NCBI GenBank assembly: GCA_944323045.1
Contig: CALUQX010000005.1
Span: forward strand, 1 to 64,000
Length of the DNA stretch: 64,000 nucleotides
Reading direction: 5' to 3'
Source of the DNA: Candidatus Gastranaerophilales bacterium
GTDB taxonomy: Bacteria > Cyanobacteriota > Vampirovibrionia > Gastranaerophilales > Gastranaerophilaceae
Positions 8,811 to 17,900 of the stretch are shown here, one piece after another. Below the pieces are notes generated by a model. That model saw nothing but the letters and a program-made list of their open reading frames with translations. It did no database searches and was not told the DNA's origin. Numbering within the stretch: position 1 is the first letter of the stretch; the number at the start of each line of letters is the position of its first letter. A program made the position numbers and the translations under genes.

Positions 8811-8839
8811 ATTATAAATATTATTATACACATTGTCAA
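8811..8839 (-). promoter_or_regulatory. Consensus sigma-70 promoter for the prepilin gene
   Basis: On the minus strand TTGACA (8839-8834) is followed after 17 bases by TATAAT (8816-8811), a perfect match in both boxes. It overlaps a possible plus-strand promoter for the XRE gene (TTTACA at 8795-8800, TATTAT at 8819-8824). A repressor bound here would affect both genes. Confidence 0.8.
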
Positions 8840-8893
8840 TATGTTAATATCAAAATTTATTTCATTAACAATATATAAGAAAGGATTAATAAT

Positions 8894-9217
8894 ATGAGTG
8901 ATGAAATAAAAAAACAATTTGGCAAACGTGTAAAGTATTTTAGAGAACAAAAAGGACTAACTCAAGAGGCACTCGCTGAAATTCTTGATGTTAACATCAA
9001 CTCTATGTCTTATATTGAACGAGGTATCAATTTTATAAAATCCGACACGCTTGACAAACTCTGTCATGCACTGGACATCACTCCCAAACAACTATTCGAT
9101 TTTGACTACAACCCCATGCCTGCAAAAGATTTGAAACAAACTCTTTATAAAATGTTGGACGAAAATCCGGATAAACTCACTGATATATACAAGATTCTCA
9201 ATGGATTTTTAAGTTGA
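8894..9217 (+). CDS. XRE-family helix-turn-helix regulator
   Basis: The 107-residue protein has an N-terminal XRE/Cro-type DNA-binding domain (residues ~8-65, GLTQEALAEILDVNINSMSYIERG). This is followed by FDFDYN and a ~40-residue helical tail (KDLKQTLYKMLDENPDKLTDIYKIL). A good AGAAAGGA ribosome site precedes the ATG. It is transcribed away from the prepilin gene. The regulator at 41369-41689 has the same architecture, including the DFEY joint and similar tail, and the same position next to a prepilin. I infer that it controls the adjacent prepilin and itself. Confidence 0.85.
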   Translation: MSDEIKKQFGKRVKYFREQKGLTQEALAEILDVNINSMSYIERGINFIKSDTLDKLCHALDITPKQLFDFDYNPMPAKDLKQTLYKMLDENPDKLTDIYKILNGFLS

Positions 9218-9218
9218 T

Positions 9219-9279
9219 ATTAAATAAACGAACAAATGCAACTGCCATGAAAGCAATTACATCAGTTCGTTTATTTAAT
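9219..9279. terminator. Long hairpin between convergent genes
   Basis: A perfect 15-bp inverted repeat (ATTAAATAAACGAAC and its complement at 9265-9279) encloses a 31-base loop. It begins 2 bases after the XRE stop and ends 13 bases before the GH13 stop. It would serve as a bidirectional terminator, though the stem is unusually long and the loop large. Confidence 0.65.
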
Positions 9280-9292
9280 GTTTGCCAAACTA

Positions 9293-11029
9293 TTATATAT
9301 TTTGTTTATAGATTTTATTTGTATAATTTTCTATTTTAGGGGTATCAATTTCAAAAACATGGGCTCTTGCAGGACCTAAGTCTACTCTTAATTCATTATC
9401 TGCAGCTTGAATTATACTTTCTTTGCCGTAAGAAGGGACAAGGTTATCCAATTCCTGCGTTGCTTTCAGAGTTGGAACCTTTATTTTGCAAGCGACTGAA
9501 CGGTCAATGTTTTTGTTCGCAACGACTAACAAGGTTTTGCCTTTATAATGTCTTGCGTAAGTTATAATCTGGTCATTTGTATCGCCGACTTTATCTAATT
9601 CAATAAAAGACCCTCTGTTGATGATATCAGCGTATTTGTCTTTTACTTTGAAACAGGCTGTATTGAATTCACCTATAGAAGGATCATCACCGCCCGGTTT
9701 TCTTGAGTAGTTAAACAAGTCCAATTTACCATAGTGTAAAGTCATTTCATGGCAGTCTGTATCAGTTTTATCAGAATGTTCTCCGGCGAATTTTCTTGTA
9801 TAATAATCACCTGATTGGAATCCGTCAACTATGTATGGATTCAGCATCGGCAATGTTGCCTGTAAAACACTTGTCATTTTGCAGTAATCAGCCCCGCCGT
9901 TAAACATTGGAGAGATGTCATCGTGAGTTGCAAAGGAGCCGATTAACGATTTACCTTTAGGCAGGCGGTATGACATTTCAAGGTTTTGTTTTACATAATC
10001 CATTAATTCAGAAGCCGTTGCCCATTCATGGAAAATATGATACTGACCGTAATACATGTCAAATCCGGCACGTAAAGAGTCTTCCGGTCTGTCTGCCGGC
10101 ATGTTTGCCTGCGGTGAGGCATCTTCATGAGTATAAGTTTCTGCCAGCCAGCCAAATTGCGGGTCACGCTGATGAGAATAAGGAATTATAATATCCCAGA
10201 ATTCAACAGGTTTTGCTCTTGCTACATCGGCACGAATTCCGTCAATTCCTAAATCAATACACATATCTATATATTTTTTGTGTAAATCCAGAAGTTTCGG
10301 ATTCAGAGTTCTTTTTCCTTCGTCCTCCCACGGCTGGAACATTCTGATATCATTCCATCCTTGCGGAGTCTTAGCCAGTCCGTTTCTTTCAATAGCCATC
10401 CATTCAGGACGTTCTTCAAACATATCTAGTGATGCGCAGCTTGGCAAATCAAGCATTACACGAATTCCGCGTTTATGGCATTCATCAATAAATGTTTTAA
10501 ACTGTTCTTTTGCCGGGCGTGGATCACTTGGATCAGCTAATGCTGGATCTATTTCAAGCATATCTTTCGGGGCGTAAATTGAACCTGCCAATCCCATTGC
10601 ATGCTTTTTGCCAGGCGGGTGAACAGGCAGAACATGCAAAGTATTATACCCTTGAGCTTTTACTTCATCCAATCTTTTTATTGCACTTAAAAATGTGCCG
10701 TGTTTTTCATTTCCGGTAATCTTGTCATCGCCATTTGTATCTTCTGCAGTAAATAATCTTGGAACAATAGCAAGAATTTTAGCCTGATTATTTTGCATTA
10801 AAGAACGCAGGTCATTGTGATAAGTAACAGGGGCTGGTCTTTGAGACTGATGCACTGCTGCTGTATTCATCATAGCAAGTGTATTAAGATAAGCTGATAA
10901 CAAATTGTTGTGCATTGCAGGATTGTAAGGTGCTTTTGCCGCATGGTTAGGCTGAGACTGTTGCGGCTGTGGTCTTGTTATCTGCATTGTATTCAGTTTT
11001 TGAGACAATAAATTTGTTGAGTTAAGCAT
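9293..11029 (-). CDS. GH13 alpha-amylase-family protein with EF-hand-like loop
   Basis: The 578-residue product is a (beta/alpha)8 glycoside hydrolase family 13 enzyme acting on alpha-glucans. Conserved regions are recognisable though divergent: DLPSCAS (D194), GIRAD (D268, nucleophile), AET (E297, acid/base) and THDD (D371). The catalytic triad is therefore intact, but the usual NH pair of region I is missing. Residues 97-108 (DTNGDDKITGNE) form a textbook EF-hand calcium loop inserted before the first barrel elements. A Gln/Pro-rich N-terminus of ~70 residues has no signal peptide. Its start overlaps the preceding gene by 8 bases, so it is probably translationally coupled. Substrate and product are unknown; malQ at 44.5 kb would be a pathway partner. 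Confidence 0.85.
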   Translation of the reverse strand: MLNSTNLLSQKLNTMQITRPQPQQSQPNHAAKAPYNPAMHNNLLSAYLNTLAMMNTAAVHQSQRPAPVTYHNDLRSLMQNNQAKILAIVPRLFTAEDTNGDDKITGNEKHGTFLSAIKRLDEVKAQGYNTLHVLPVHPPGKKHAMGLAGSIYAPKDMLEIDPALADPSDPRPAKEQFKTFIDECHKRGIRVMLDLPSCASLDMFEERPEWMAIERNGLAKTPQGWNDIRMFQPWEDEGKRTLNPKLLDLHKKYIDMCIDLGIDGIRADVARAKPVEFWDIIIPYSHQRDPQFGWLAETYTHEDASPQANMPADRPEDSLRAGFDMYYGQYHIFHEWATASELMDYVKQNLEMSYRLPKGKSLIGSFATHDDISPMFNGGADYCKMTSVLQATLPMLNPYIVDGFQSGDYYTRKFAGEHSDKTDTDCHEMTLHYGKLDLFNYSRKPGGDDPSIGEFNTACFKVKDKYADIINRGSFIELDKVGDTNDQIITYARHYKGKTLLVVANKNIDRSVACKIKVPTLKATQELDNLVPSYGKESIIQAADNELRVDLGPARAHVFEIDTPKIENYTNKIYKQNI

Positions 11030-13541
11030 TTTTTTGCCCCTTGTTATTTGTATATTCAGGAACTTTTACACGACCGAAGAAGAATTGTGAACCTACAGTG
11101 ATTGCAAATAACCCTGCTGCAAATCCACCAAACATCTTCAGCCATTTATTTGTATTGTGAGTTGCCTTACTTAATTTTGTAAATAATTCATCGAGCGCAA
11201 TACCTGACAGTAAGAAGCGTTGTTCTGAGGTACTTTCTTTTTGAATTGTTGCAATATGTTCCGGCTTAATGAAATAGAATTCACCGCCGAGTATTTCCAC
11301 AATATTTTTGCGGTATTCATTAAGTTTATCCAATAAGTTTTTAGATTTTAGAATTGTAACGCTTTCGCTGTGCATTGCATCACCATGCATTAGTTGCATT
11401 GATTTCTGGAAGTACTTATAGTCCTGAGGTATATCAACTTTTTTAAGTTTTTCTTTACCCAGATATTCGTATTTAGGTGTTCCGTCAGCAGAAATTTCAA
11501 TATTGCTGAAATCATCCAGATTAGGATGCGGATCACGCGGATCGTAGAATTTGACAGCATAATCAGAAGAGTGTGCCTGTATAGCTTCACGCATTGCCAT
11601 TTCAAGATGCTGTTCTTTTATTGCACGCGGTACACCAGCATCAGTCAACACTGATGCGTTTTCTAAAGTTTCTATACGGCGGAACATATCGAGTGTCGAA
11701 ATAAGTCTGTACATTGCATATTTTACACCGCTTAATCTGTCAGATACAAATTCTTCCATAACTTTTTTGTAAGAACCGTTGCCACTAGCTCTGTTCATAC
11801 CAACAAGCCGCTGGGCTGTCTTTTTCATATTAAGCTTGTCAAAGTCTGACGCACTGTCATTGAATGAATTTGATAAATGCTTTTTGTAGCTTGAGATATC
11901 ACTGTCTTTGATATTAGTGTCAAGCCCTGATACAACATCAGCCAACTCACCCATAACTCTTCCGTATTCATCTTTGTTTGATGCAATACGTATGAATGTT
12001 TTTCTCAAAAGCTTGTTCATAAGTTCGCGGTCATACCTTGCCTTTTCAAAATCTTCAGGTGATATGCCTAAAATTGGAACAAGCTGTTTAGTCATTCTGT
12101 TATATTCAATTGCAAGGGTAGAATCAGCAGCATGAGCCACCTTCTTGTAAGCATATTTATGAAGAACTTTTTCTTTTGCATTAAAGTTAGTAATTGCTTC
12201 GGCAATAGATTTTACAGTTGCCTGCGTATTTACATCAAATATTCTTGCCGGAACTTTTTTCAATCCTTTTTTAATAGGGTCGGCTTCAATATCAACGTTT
12301 GAAATTAAATCCTCAATGAATTCTCTGTTTATAGGAGTGTTGCCTTCTACAGCGTTATAAGCATCAACATTTTTCAATAACAGATTACGCAAATCAGTAA
12401 TTATACTTCTATGTTCTTCTGCTGTGTAAGCTCTATCTAAATAATTACCTTTTGTAAATACATCTGAAATTTGATCAGTTGTCGGCACTATGTGTTGAAT
12501 AATTTCATCATCAAAATTTTCAGCCAGTGCAAGTGTAAGGTTTTTGTTTATGTGTTCGGTTAAAGAATTGTCAATGACGAATTTTTTGTTATCTAAAAGG
12601 CTTGCTAAATCTTCTTTTATGCCGTCAGCCAGCACAGGCTGTACACCGTCTGTAAATAATTTTGTCAACTCATCTACAAAGTTTTTGTTAATTGGTTTGT
12701 CTTTGTTAAATTGAATAAATGTTTCAATTTTATGATTTAAAGAATTATTTCTTGCTGCCGCAACACTGTCAGGGAATTTTTCCAGCATTTTTTCATTCAT
12801 TTTATTATCGTACTTTTCAAGTCCTCTTTCAATGTAAGGAGTTGCAAAGTTACAAATCAACCCGCTTAACACAGGGGTTGCGAATCCTGCGGTCAACATC
12901 CAGAGCGTGTTATTTTGTACGAATTCTTTTCTCATCTTTTCCTGAATAAAATCTCTGCGGTTAGGCATATCTTTCGGAACTCTTTGCCAGTTTCCGATTT
13001 TATCAATTTTTTTATCAGAGTAAAGGTCAAAAGGCAGGAATTGCGGATCCAGAGAGAAAGGTTTCTTTCTGCCGAAACTGTCTTCGTAAGACTGTCTTGT
13101 GTTAATACCGTGGATTAATTTTGCCGGAAGTTGAATAGCTATCTTAGGCCATAATGACATTGCAGCAAGGAATGAACCTAATCCGATAAATTCCATCGCT
13201 TTAGTCAGCGGTGTTGATTTTTTAGCAGCTAAATAGCATGCAATGGCAAGTCCGCCGAGTTTCATACCCACATCATTTAATTTTCCCAGCTGGTGGTCGT
13301 TTGCCTTGCCCTGAATACCTGCTTTTAATGATTTTGCTTCGTATACCCAGTCTTTTGCGAGTTCTGCAGGCGCATTCAAAATTCCGCCATCAACAAGTTT
13401 TGCAGTCGGCGGCAGAGGTTTGATAAAGTTTCTGTTATACAGTTTGTCCTGTACGCTGAATGCCGGATGATTCTGGTTTTGAGAATTACCCATTGAAACG
13501 TTATTATTTCTTATGTAGTTGTGTATTAAATTTGTATTCAT
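11022..13541 (-). CDS. Large unknown protein with membrane segments
   Basis: This 839-residue protein is not recognised. Hydrophobic stretches lie at about residues 92-130, 215-240 and 805-825 (FGGFAAGLFAITVGSQFFF). The ~560 residues between are mostly charged and helical. The N-terminus is Asn-rich and has no cleavable signal. It is the middle gene of a minus-strand trio. The gene upstream ends one base before its start, and the GH13 gene downstream overlaps its end, so the three are almost certainly co-transcribed. Topology suggests a membrane-tethered helical protein. Its role next to a glucan-active enzyme is open. Confidence 0.85.
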   Translation of the reverse strand: MNTNLIHNYIRNNNVSMGNSQNQNHPAFSVQDKLYNRNFIKPLPPTAKLVDGGILNAPAELAKDWVYEAKSLKAGIQGKANDHQLGKLNDVGMKLGGLAIACYLAAKKSTPLTKAMEFIGLGSFLAAMSLWPKIAIQLPAKLIHGINTRQSYEDSFGRKKPFSLDPQFLPFDLYSDKKIDKIGNWQRVPKDMPNRRDFIQEKMRKEFVQNNTLWMLTAGFATPVLSGLICNFATPYIERGLEKYDNKMNEKMLEKFPDSVAAARNNSLNHKIETFIQFNKDKPINKNFVDELTKLFTDGVQPVLADGIKEDLASLLDNKKFVIDNSLTEHINKNLTLALAENFDDEIIQHIVPTTDQISDVFTKGNYLDRAYTAEEHRSIITDLRNLLLKNVDAYNAVEGNTPINREFIEDLISNVDIEADPIKKGLKKVPARIFDVNTQATVKSIAEAITNFNAKEKVLHKYAYKKVAHAADSTLAIEYNRMTKQLVPILGISPEDFEKARYDRELMNKLLRKTFIRIASNKDEYGRVMGELADVVSGLDTNIKDSDISSYKKHLSNSFNDSASDFDKLNMKKTAQRLVGMNRASGNGSYKKVMEEFVSDRLSGVKYAMYRLISTLDMFRRIETLENASVLTDAGVPRAIKEQHLEMAMREAIQAHSSDYAVKFYDPRDPHPNLDDFSNIEISADGTPKYEYLGKEKLKKVDIPQDYKYFQKSMQLMHGDAMHSESVTILKSKNLLDKLNEYRKNIVEILGGEFYFIKPEHIATIQKESTSEQRFLLSGIALDELFTKLSKATHNTNKWLKMFGGFAAGLFAITVGSQFFFGRVKVPEYTNNKGQKNA

Positions 13542-13542
13542 A

Positions 13543-14595
13543 TTAGTTCACCACATACTTTTCTTTTTTATCAATAACGTCACCGGCACTAAGTTTTGAC
13601 GGTTTGCCTGAAATGTTCATAACATTTATTACACCGAGTAATGATGATGCTACAGCAGCCCCGAGAAGAATTTTACCGGCATGTTTTTGCAAGCCTTTGC
13701 CTTCTCCGTGATATAGTGCTTTTGCACTGTCAACAAGACTGTCTTTAAATGTTTCTGCAGCTTTGAAAAATTTCTTTTTATCCCAGAATTTCAATGTCAT
13801 GACTTTGAAAAAGTCTTCCCACGGATCCTGAAATGCCAGCGCAACCCCTGTTGCTGCCCACAAATATGAGGACAAATTGGTTGCTGTTCTTGTCTTTGTT
13901 ACAATCTCTTTGATTAATGGTTTAACTTCCTGATCTGAATCATTCAGGTTGGTGCCCATGCCAAGTTTTTTGGCTATTTTATCAAAATATTCATTACGCG
14001 GTTTGCCGTTGTTTTCGTTGATGAGCATGTTCCAGTACGGGAAATCCACACTTTCATAGACTTTGTGGTATTCGATACTTGTCAGGTCAGTATCATCAAC
14101 ATATTCAGGATGTTCGTTAACAAATTTTGCGTATGGTATATTAACATCCACTCCTGTCAGTGCCTTAACCGGAGTATTTACAAAAGATTTTGAGATGTGT
14201 TTTGCAATGCCGTAGAACAGTACGCCTAAAGCCATTTTGTTACCGATAGGACCAGCTTTTGTCTTAGAAAATACATCAAAATGCTTGTTTGCGGAGTTGA
14301 ACACAGACATCAGCATAAGACTACCGATAATATATGGTACTGACCCCATTGTCAAAAACTCGTAAAAGTTTGAGTTACGGCTTCCCTTAATACCCTTTGC
14401 CGGATATAATGTCAATGCATTGGTAAATTTGTCAAATGCTATTCGTGTTCTTGTCGCAAAATTATTTTTTAATGGTGTATCTTTGGAATAAGGTAATTGT
14501 TTCCCTTTTTCCTCTGTATTTTTTTCCTGCGATTTTTTATTATTTTCAGCAGAAAAATAGATGTTATTTTTTGCGCTATTAATCGGTAAAATCAT
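13543..14595 (-). CDS. Unknown membrane protein, first gene of GH13 operon
   Basis: The frame extends to a GTG at 14610. ATG codons at 14598 and 14595 are better starts because GGAG lies about 5 bases before the second. The ~350-residue product opens MILPINSAKNNIYFSAEN, a polar leader also hinted at in the protein at 4382-4657. It has hydrophobic segments near residues 88-103, 118-132, 245-258 and 315-335. The rest is charged and helical. It is followed after one base by the 839-residue gene. No family is recognised. Its layout (polar N-terminus, several membrane stretches) parallels the next gene and may reflect a shared membrane assembly. Confidence 0.8.
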   Translation of the reverse strand: MILPINSAKNNIYFSAENNKKSQEKNTEEKGKQLPYSKDTPLKNNFATRTRIAFDKFTNALTLYPAKGIKGSRNSNFYEFLTMGSVPYIIGSLMLMSVFNSANKHFDVFSKTKAGPIGNKMALGVLFYGIAKHISKSFVNTPVKALTGVDVNIPYAKFVNEHPEYVDDTDLTSIEYHKVYESVDFPYWNMLINENNGKPRNEYFDKIAKKLGMGTNLNDSDQEVKPLIKEIVTKTRTATNLSSYLWAATGVALAFQDPWEDFFKVMTLKFWDKKKFFKAAETFKDSLVDSAKALYHGEGKGLQKHAGKILLGAAVASSLLGVINVMNISGKPSKLSAGDVIDKKEKYVVN

Positions 14596-14610
14596 CATTA
14601 CTCCACACAC

Positions 14611-14926
14611 ATGAATGTAATAACTTAAAGACTCCTGAAAAAAAAATTTTGCCAGAGATAGAAAATGTATTTACATTTTTTAACAATGCAGAAAGCATGT
14701 CCCTAACTCTCTCAAATTAACACAAAAATAAAAAAATATAAATAGAATATCCGGAAAATTTTTAAATTAATATTGTGTAGATTAAGATTTGTAAACTTCT
14801 AAAATGCACTGATAATGCGTATTTTGATATTTTTATCATATTTAAATTTATTATTTTTTAAAGATTTACACTCAAAACTCCGTCAAACACAATATATGTA
14901 ACAAAATTTGTATGGAGTAACTACAG
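14611..14926. other. AT-rich divergent promoter region
   Basis: This 316-base spacer separates the minus-strand GH13 operon from the plus-strand 1871-residue gene. It is very AT-rich. The ribosome site GGAG lies 9 bases before the plus-strand ATG. No strong paired -35/-10 boxes, palindromes or RNA features stand out. Confidence 0.5.
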
Positions 14927-17900
14927 ATGTCTGAAAATTTTAGCCTCGGTGGATTGAGAAAAAAGATTGATTTATCAAAATTAAAAGGTGGTTTGAAAGC
15001 AGAACAGTTTGACTTTGGTAAAAAGGATAAACTAAAATCAGTATTTGAGCAGATAGATACTGTCAAAGACGGTGTTATTACGCAAGAAGAATTAGAGGCG
15101 TATATTGAAAAATTACACACCGCTGCAGGCGCTGATAACAAACTTAACCGCAAAGAGGCTAAAGCTGCAGGATTAGGCAGCCGGAAAGACATAAATAAAT
15201 TTTTGAAACAAGCAATAGAGTTATCTAAAGGTATCAAAACAGAATTCACACCAGATGCTGAAGTTCCGGTTAGCACTCCGGATGTTGCAACACCTGATAT
15301 AACTGAGCCGGAAGTTGTTCATTCTGAACCTCTTGCAGAAGACCCGCCCGTCGTACCTGACACAGTAGTTAACACTGACGGTGATACTGTCGGAGATGAT
15401 GAAGGTGATACAACAGAAGAATTGACCCCGCAAGATGCACTTAAGAATTTGTTTGGTGATAAGAAAAAAGCAAGTGTAAAAATTGACGGATCTGCCACAG
15501 GGTTGTCTAGTAAACCATATACAGGACAGGTAATTTTACCGAACGGTGAAACAATTGAAGATGGCGCATTTCCTGAAAATCTGCGCATAACATTGCCGCC
15601 GTCTTATGGTGAAAACGCCACAATGAAATTGAAATTAATTGATCCTGAAAACGGAATTTATGAATCATCTGCCAAAGACAGAAATTTCCAGATTGTAACT
15701 GATGAAAACGGTAATGTTACTATCCAGTCTGTAAATATAGAAGAACTACAGGGCAAATTAGACGCCAATTTAGCGGAATATGCAAGACTTGAGGCAGAAC
15801 GTCAGGCAGCCTTAGAACAAGCCGGCGGCGACGGAACTGTTGACGGCGATGACGGTAAACAACCTCTCAGTAAAGAAGAACTTCTTGCTGTTTCTAAAAA
15901 ACAGCAAGAAGCCAGAGCTCTGGCTTCTGAACTTTTTGATGCATGCGATGACCAGGTTCTGGCTGTGGGAAGAGATAGATTCCAAACAGCATTACACAAG
16001 GTTAATAAAGATAATATAAGCATGGTGCTTTCTCAGTATAAGGATTTACATCCGGACGAATCATTAGTTGATACTATATGTTCAGAAATGGGCTCCGGTA
16101 GAAAAGAGGCATTAACATATTTAATGGGACAATTAGCTGAAGCCGCTAGAGAACGCGGAATTCCGGAAGCTGATATTACTAAGGCGACAAAAGAATTTGA
16201 AGTTTCAATGAATGCTGAATTCCGTAAAGCTGGTTTTATTAACCCTGCCAAAATGGAAAATTCAATGAATTTCTTACACGGGTTAATTCTCGGTGCTGAT
16301 CTTAATGCCGGAGATATGGATGAAGCAGAAGCAATAAATACAATTACCGGTGCAGCTGCAGAAACATATGACACGGCAAAATCAACTTATGACACGGCTA
16401 GAGCTGAAGAAGGCTGGATTGCCCGAACAGGTGACAGTGTACTCGGCTGGTTTGGCTGTACAACAAAAGAAGATATGGATACAAAACTCGGCGCTTACAA
16501 AGCTGATGTAGAACGTTTACAGAATGCAAAAACTGAAGCTGAATTTAAAGCAGCTTATGAAGATACATTTGGTGTGCCATTTGACAGCAAAAAAGTCGCC
16601 GCATATGAAACTGCTCTGAGTGATTATTCAATGGCTAACGGCTACAAAACTCAGATGGATAAGTTAAGAAATTTATGGGCAGACGGTTCAAGCTACGACA
16701 GCTATGAAAGTTACCGTGATGCATTCTCCTCAGCCCTAAAAACTGATAATTTTGAAATATCTGCAGATGAAATAGATACCATGGTTAATGAATACATGGC
16801 TGCAAATCCAAAAATTACTGACAAACAGGAAGCCCTGCAAAAGATTGCCAGCGATATGATGGTTGAACAGGAAGAACAGTTTAATCAGATTGCAAAAGGC
16901 AGAACAATAGAACAAATGAGCGCAGAAGTTGACACCGTACGTCAGGGTGCATTTGGTACAAGAGATATTGTAAACGATGTAATCAAATATAATGCCAATC
17001 AGCAGATGACTGAAATGGTATTTGAGGCAGCAGGTGAAATTGCAGTTACAGCTGCATTAATGGCTGTACCGGGTGCCGGAGCAATAGCTGCAGCAAAATT
17101 GGCAGCTAGCGCTGCAAGATGGGGCAGCCGCGGACTTAAAGTAGCAAAATATGCCACAAAAGCACAAACAGCATTCGCTAGAGTTAACACTGCAATTAAT
17201 ACAGGTCGCTCAGCAAATATTGTAAGAGCTAAAAAGACAACAGCAAATGCGGCAGCAGCATTTACAGGAACAACAGCCGTAGATCTTTCTAATGGTAAAT
17301 CTGTAAAAGAAGCATTACGTAAAGGTTTGATGAATGCTACATTTGCCGGTGCCGGTGCTATGTCAGGTGAATTGGCTCCTGTACTTGCCAAAACATATGG
17401 CATTTCAAATAAAGTTGCAAAAGAAATTGCAGAAGAAATTACCGAACGCGCAATGGATGTTGGTTCATCTGCCGGAATATCTGCCGCATTTAACGGCGGA
17501 TACAGCAAGGATGAAGCATTCCTTGACCTTGCAACCGGTTTGATTATGAACAGATTAGGCAAATTGAAAGGTAATACTGATGCACCTGCTCCGGCAGTTA
17601 CTCCGTCCAAGTTGGATATAGCAACCTCTAATAATACATCTGTACCGGGTGGTAAATTGTCTGAACAAAACTTTGAACAGGTCAAACGGGAAGTAAGAGA
17701 CGAATTAGCCGCCGGTGCAACTCCAACAAGAGCTGCTGAAATTCATAGTGAGGCAGATAAACTGCAAATTCAAAGCAGACATCAGGGTCGTGAAATAAAA
17801 CACATTGTTGAAGATGCATTTAGTGTTTATGACAGCCCTAGCCTCGGCAAAATCGATCTTACCAAAGAAACTGATCTTAAAAAATTAGCACAGGCTAAGA

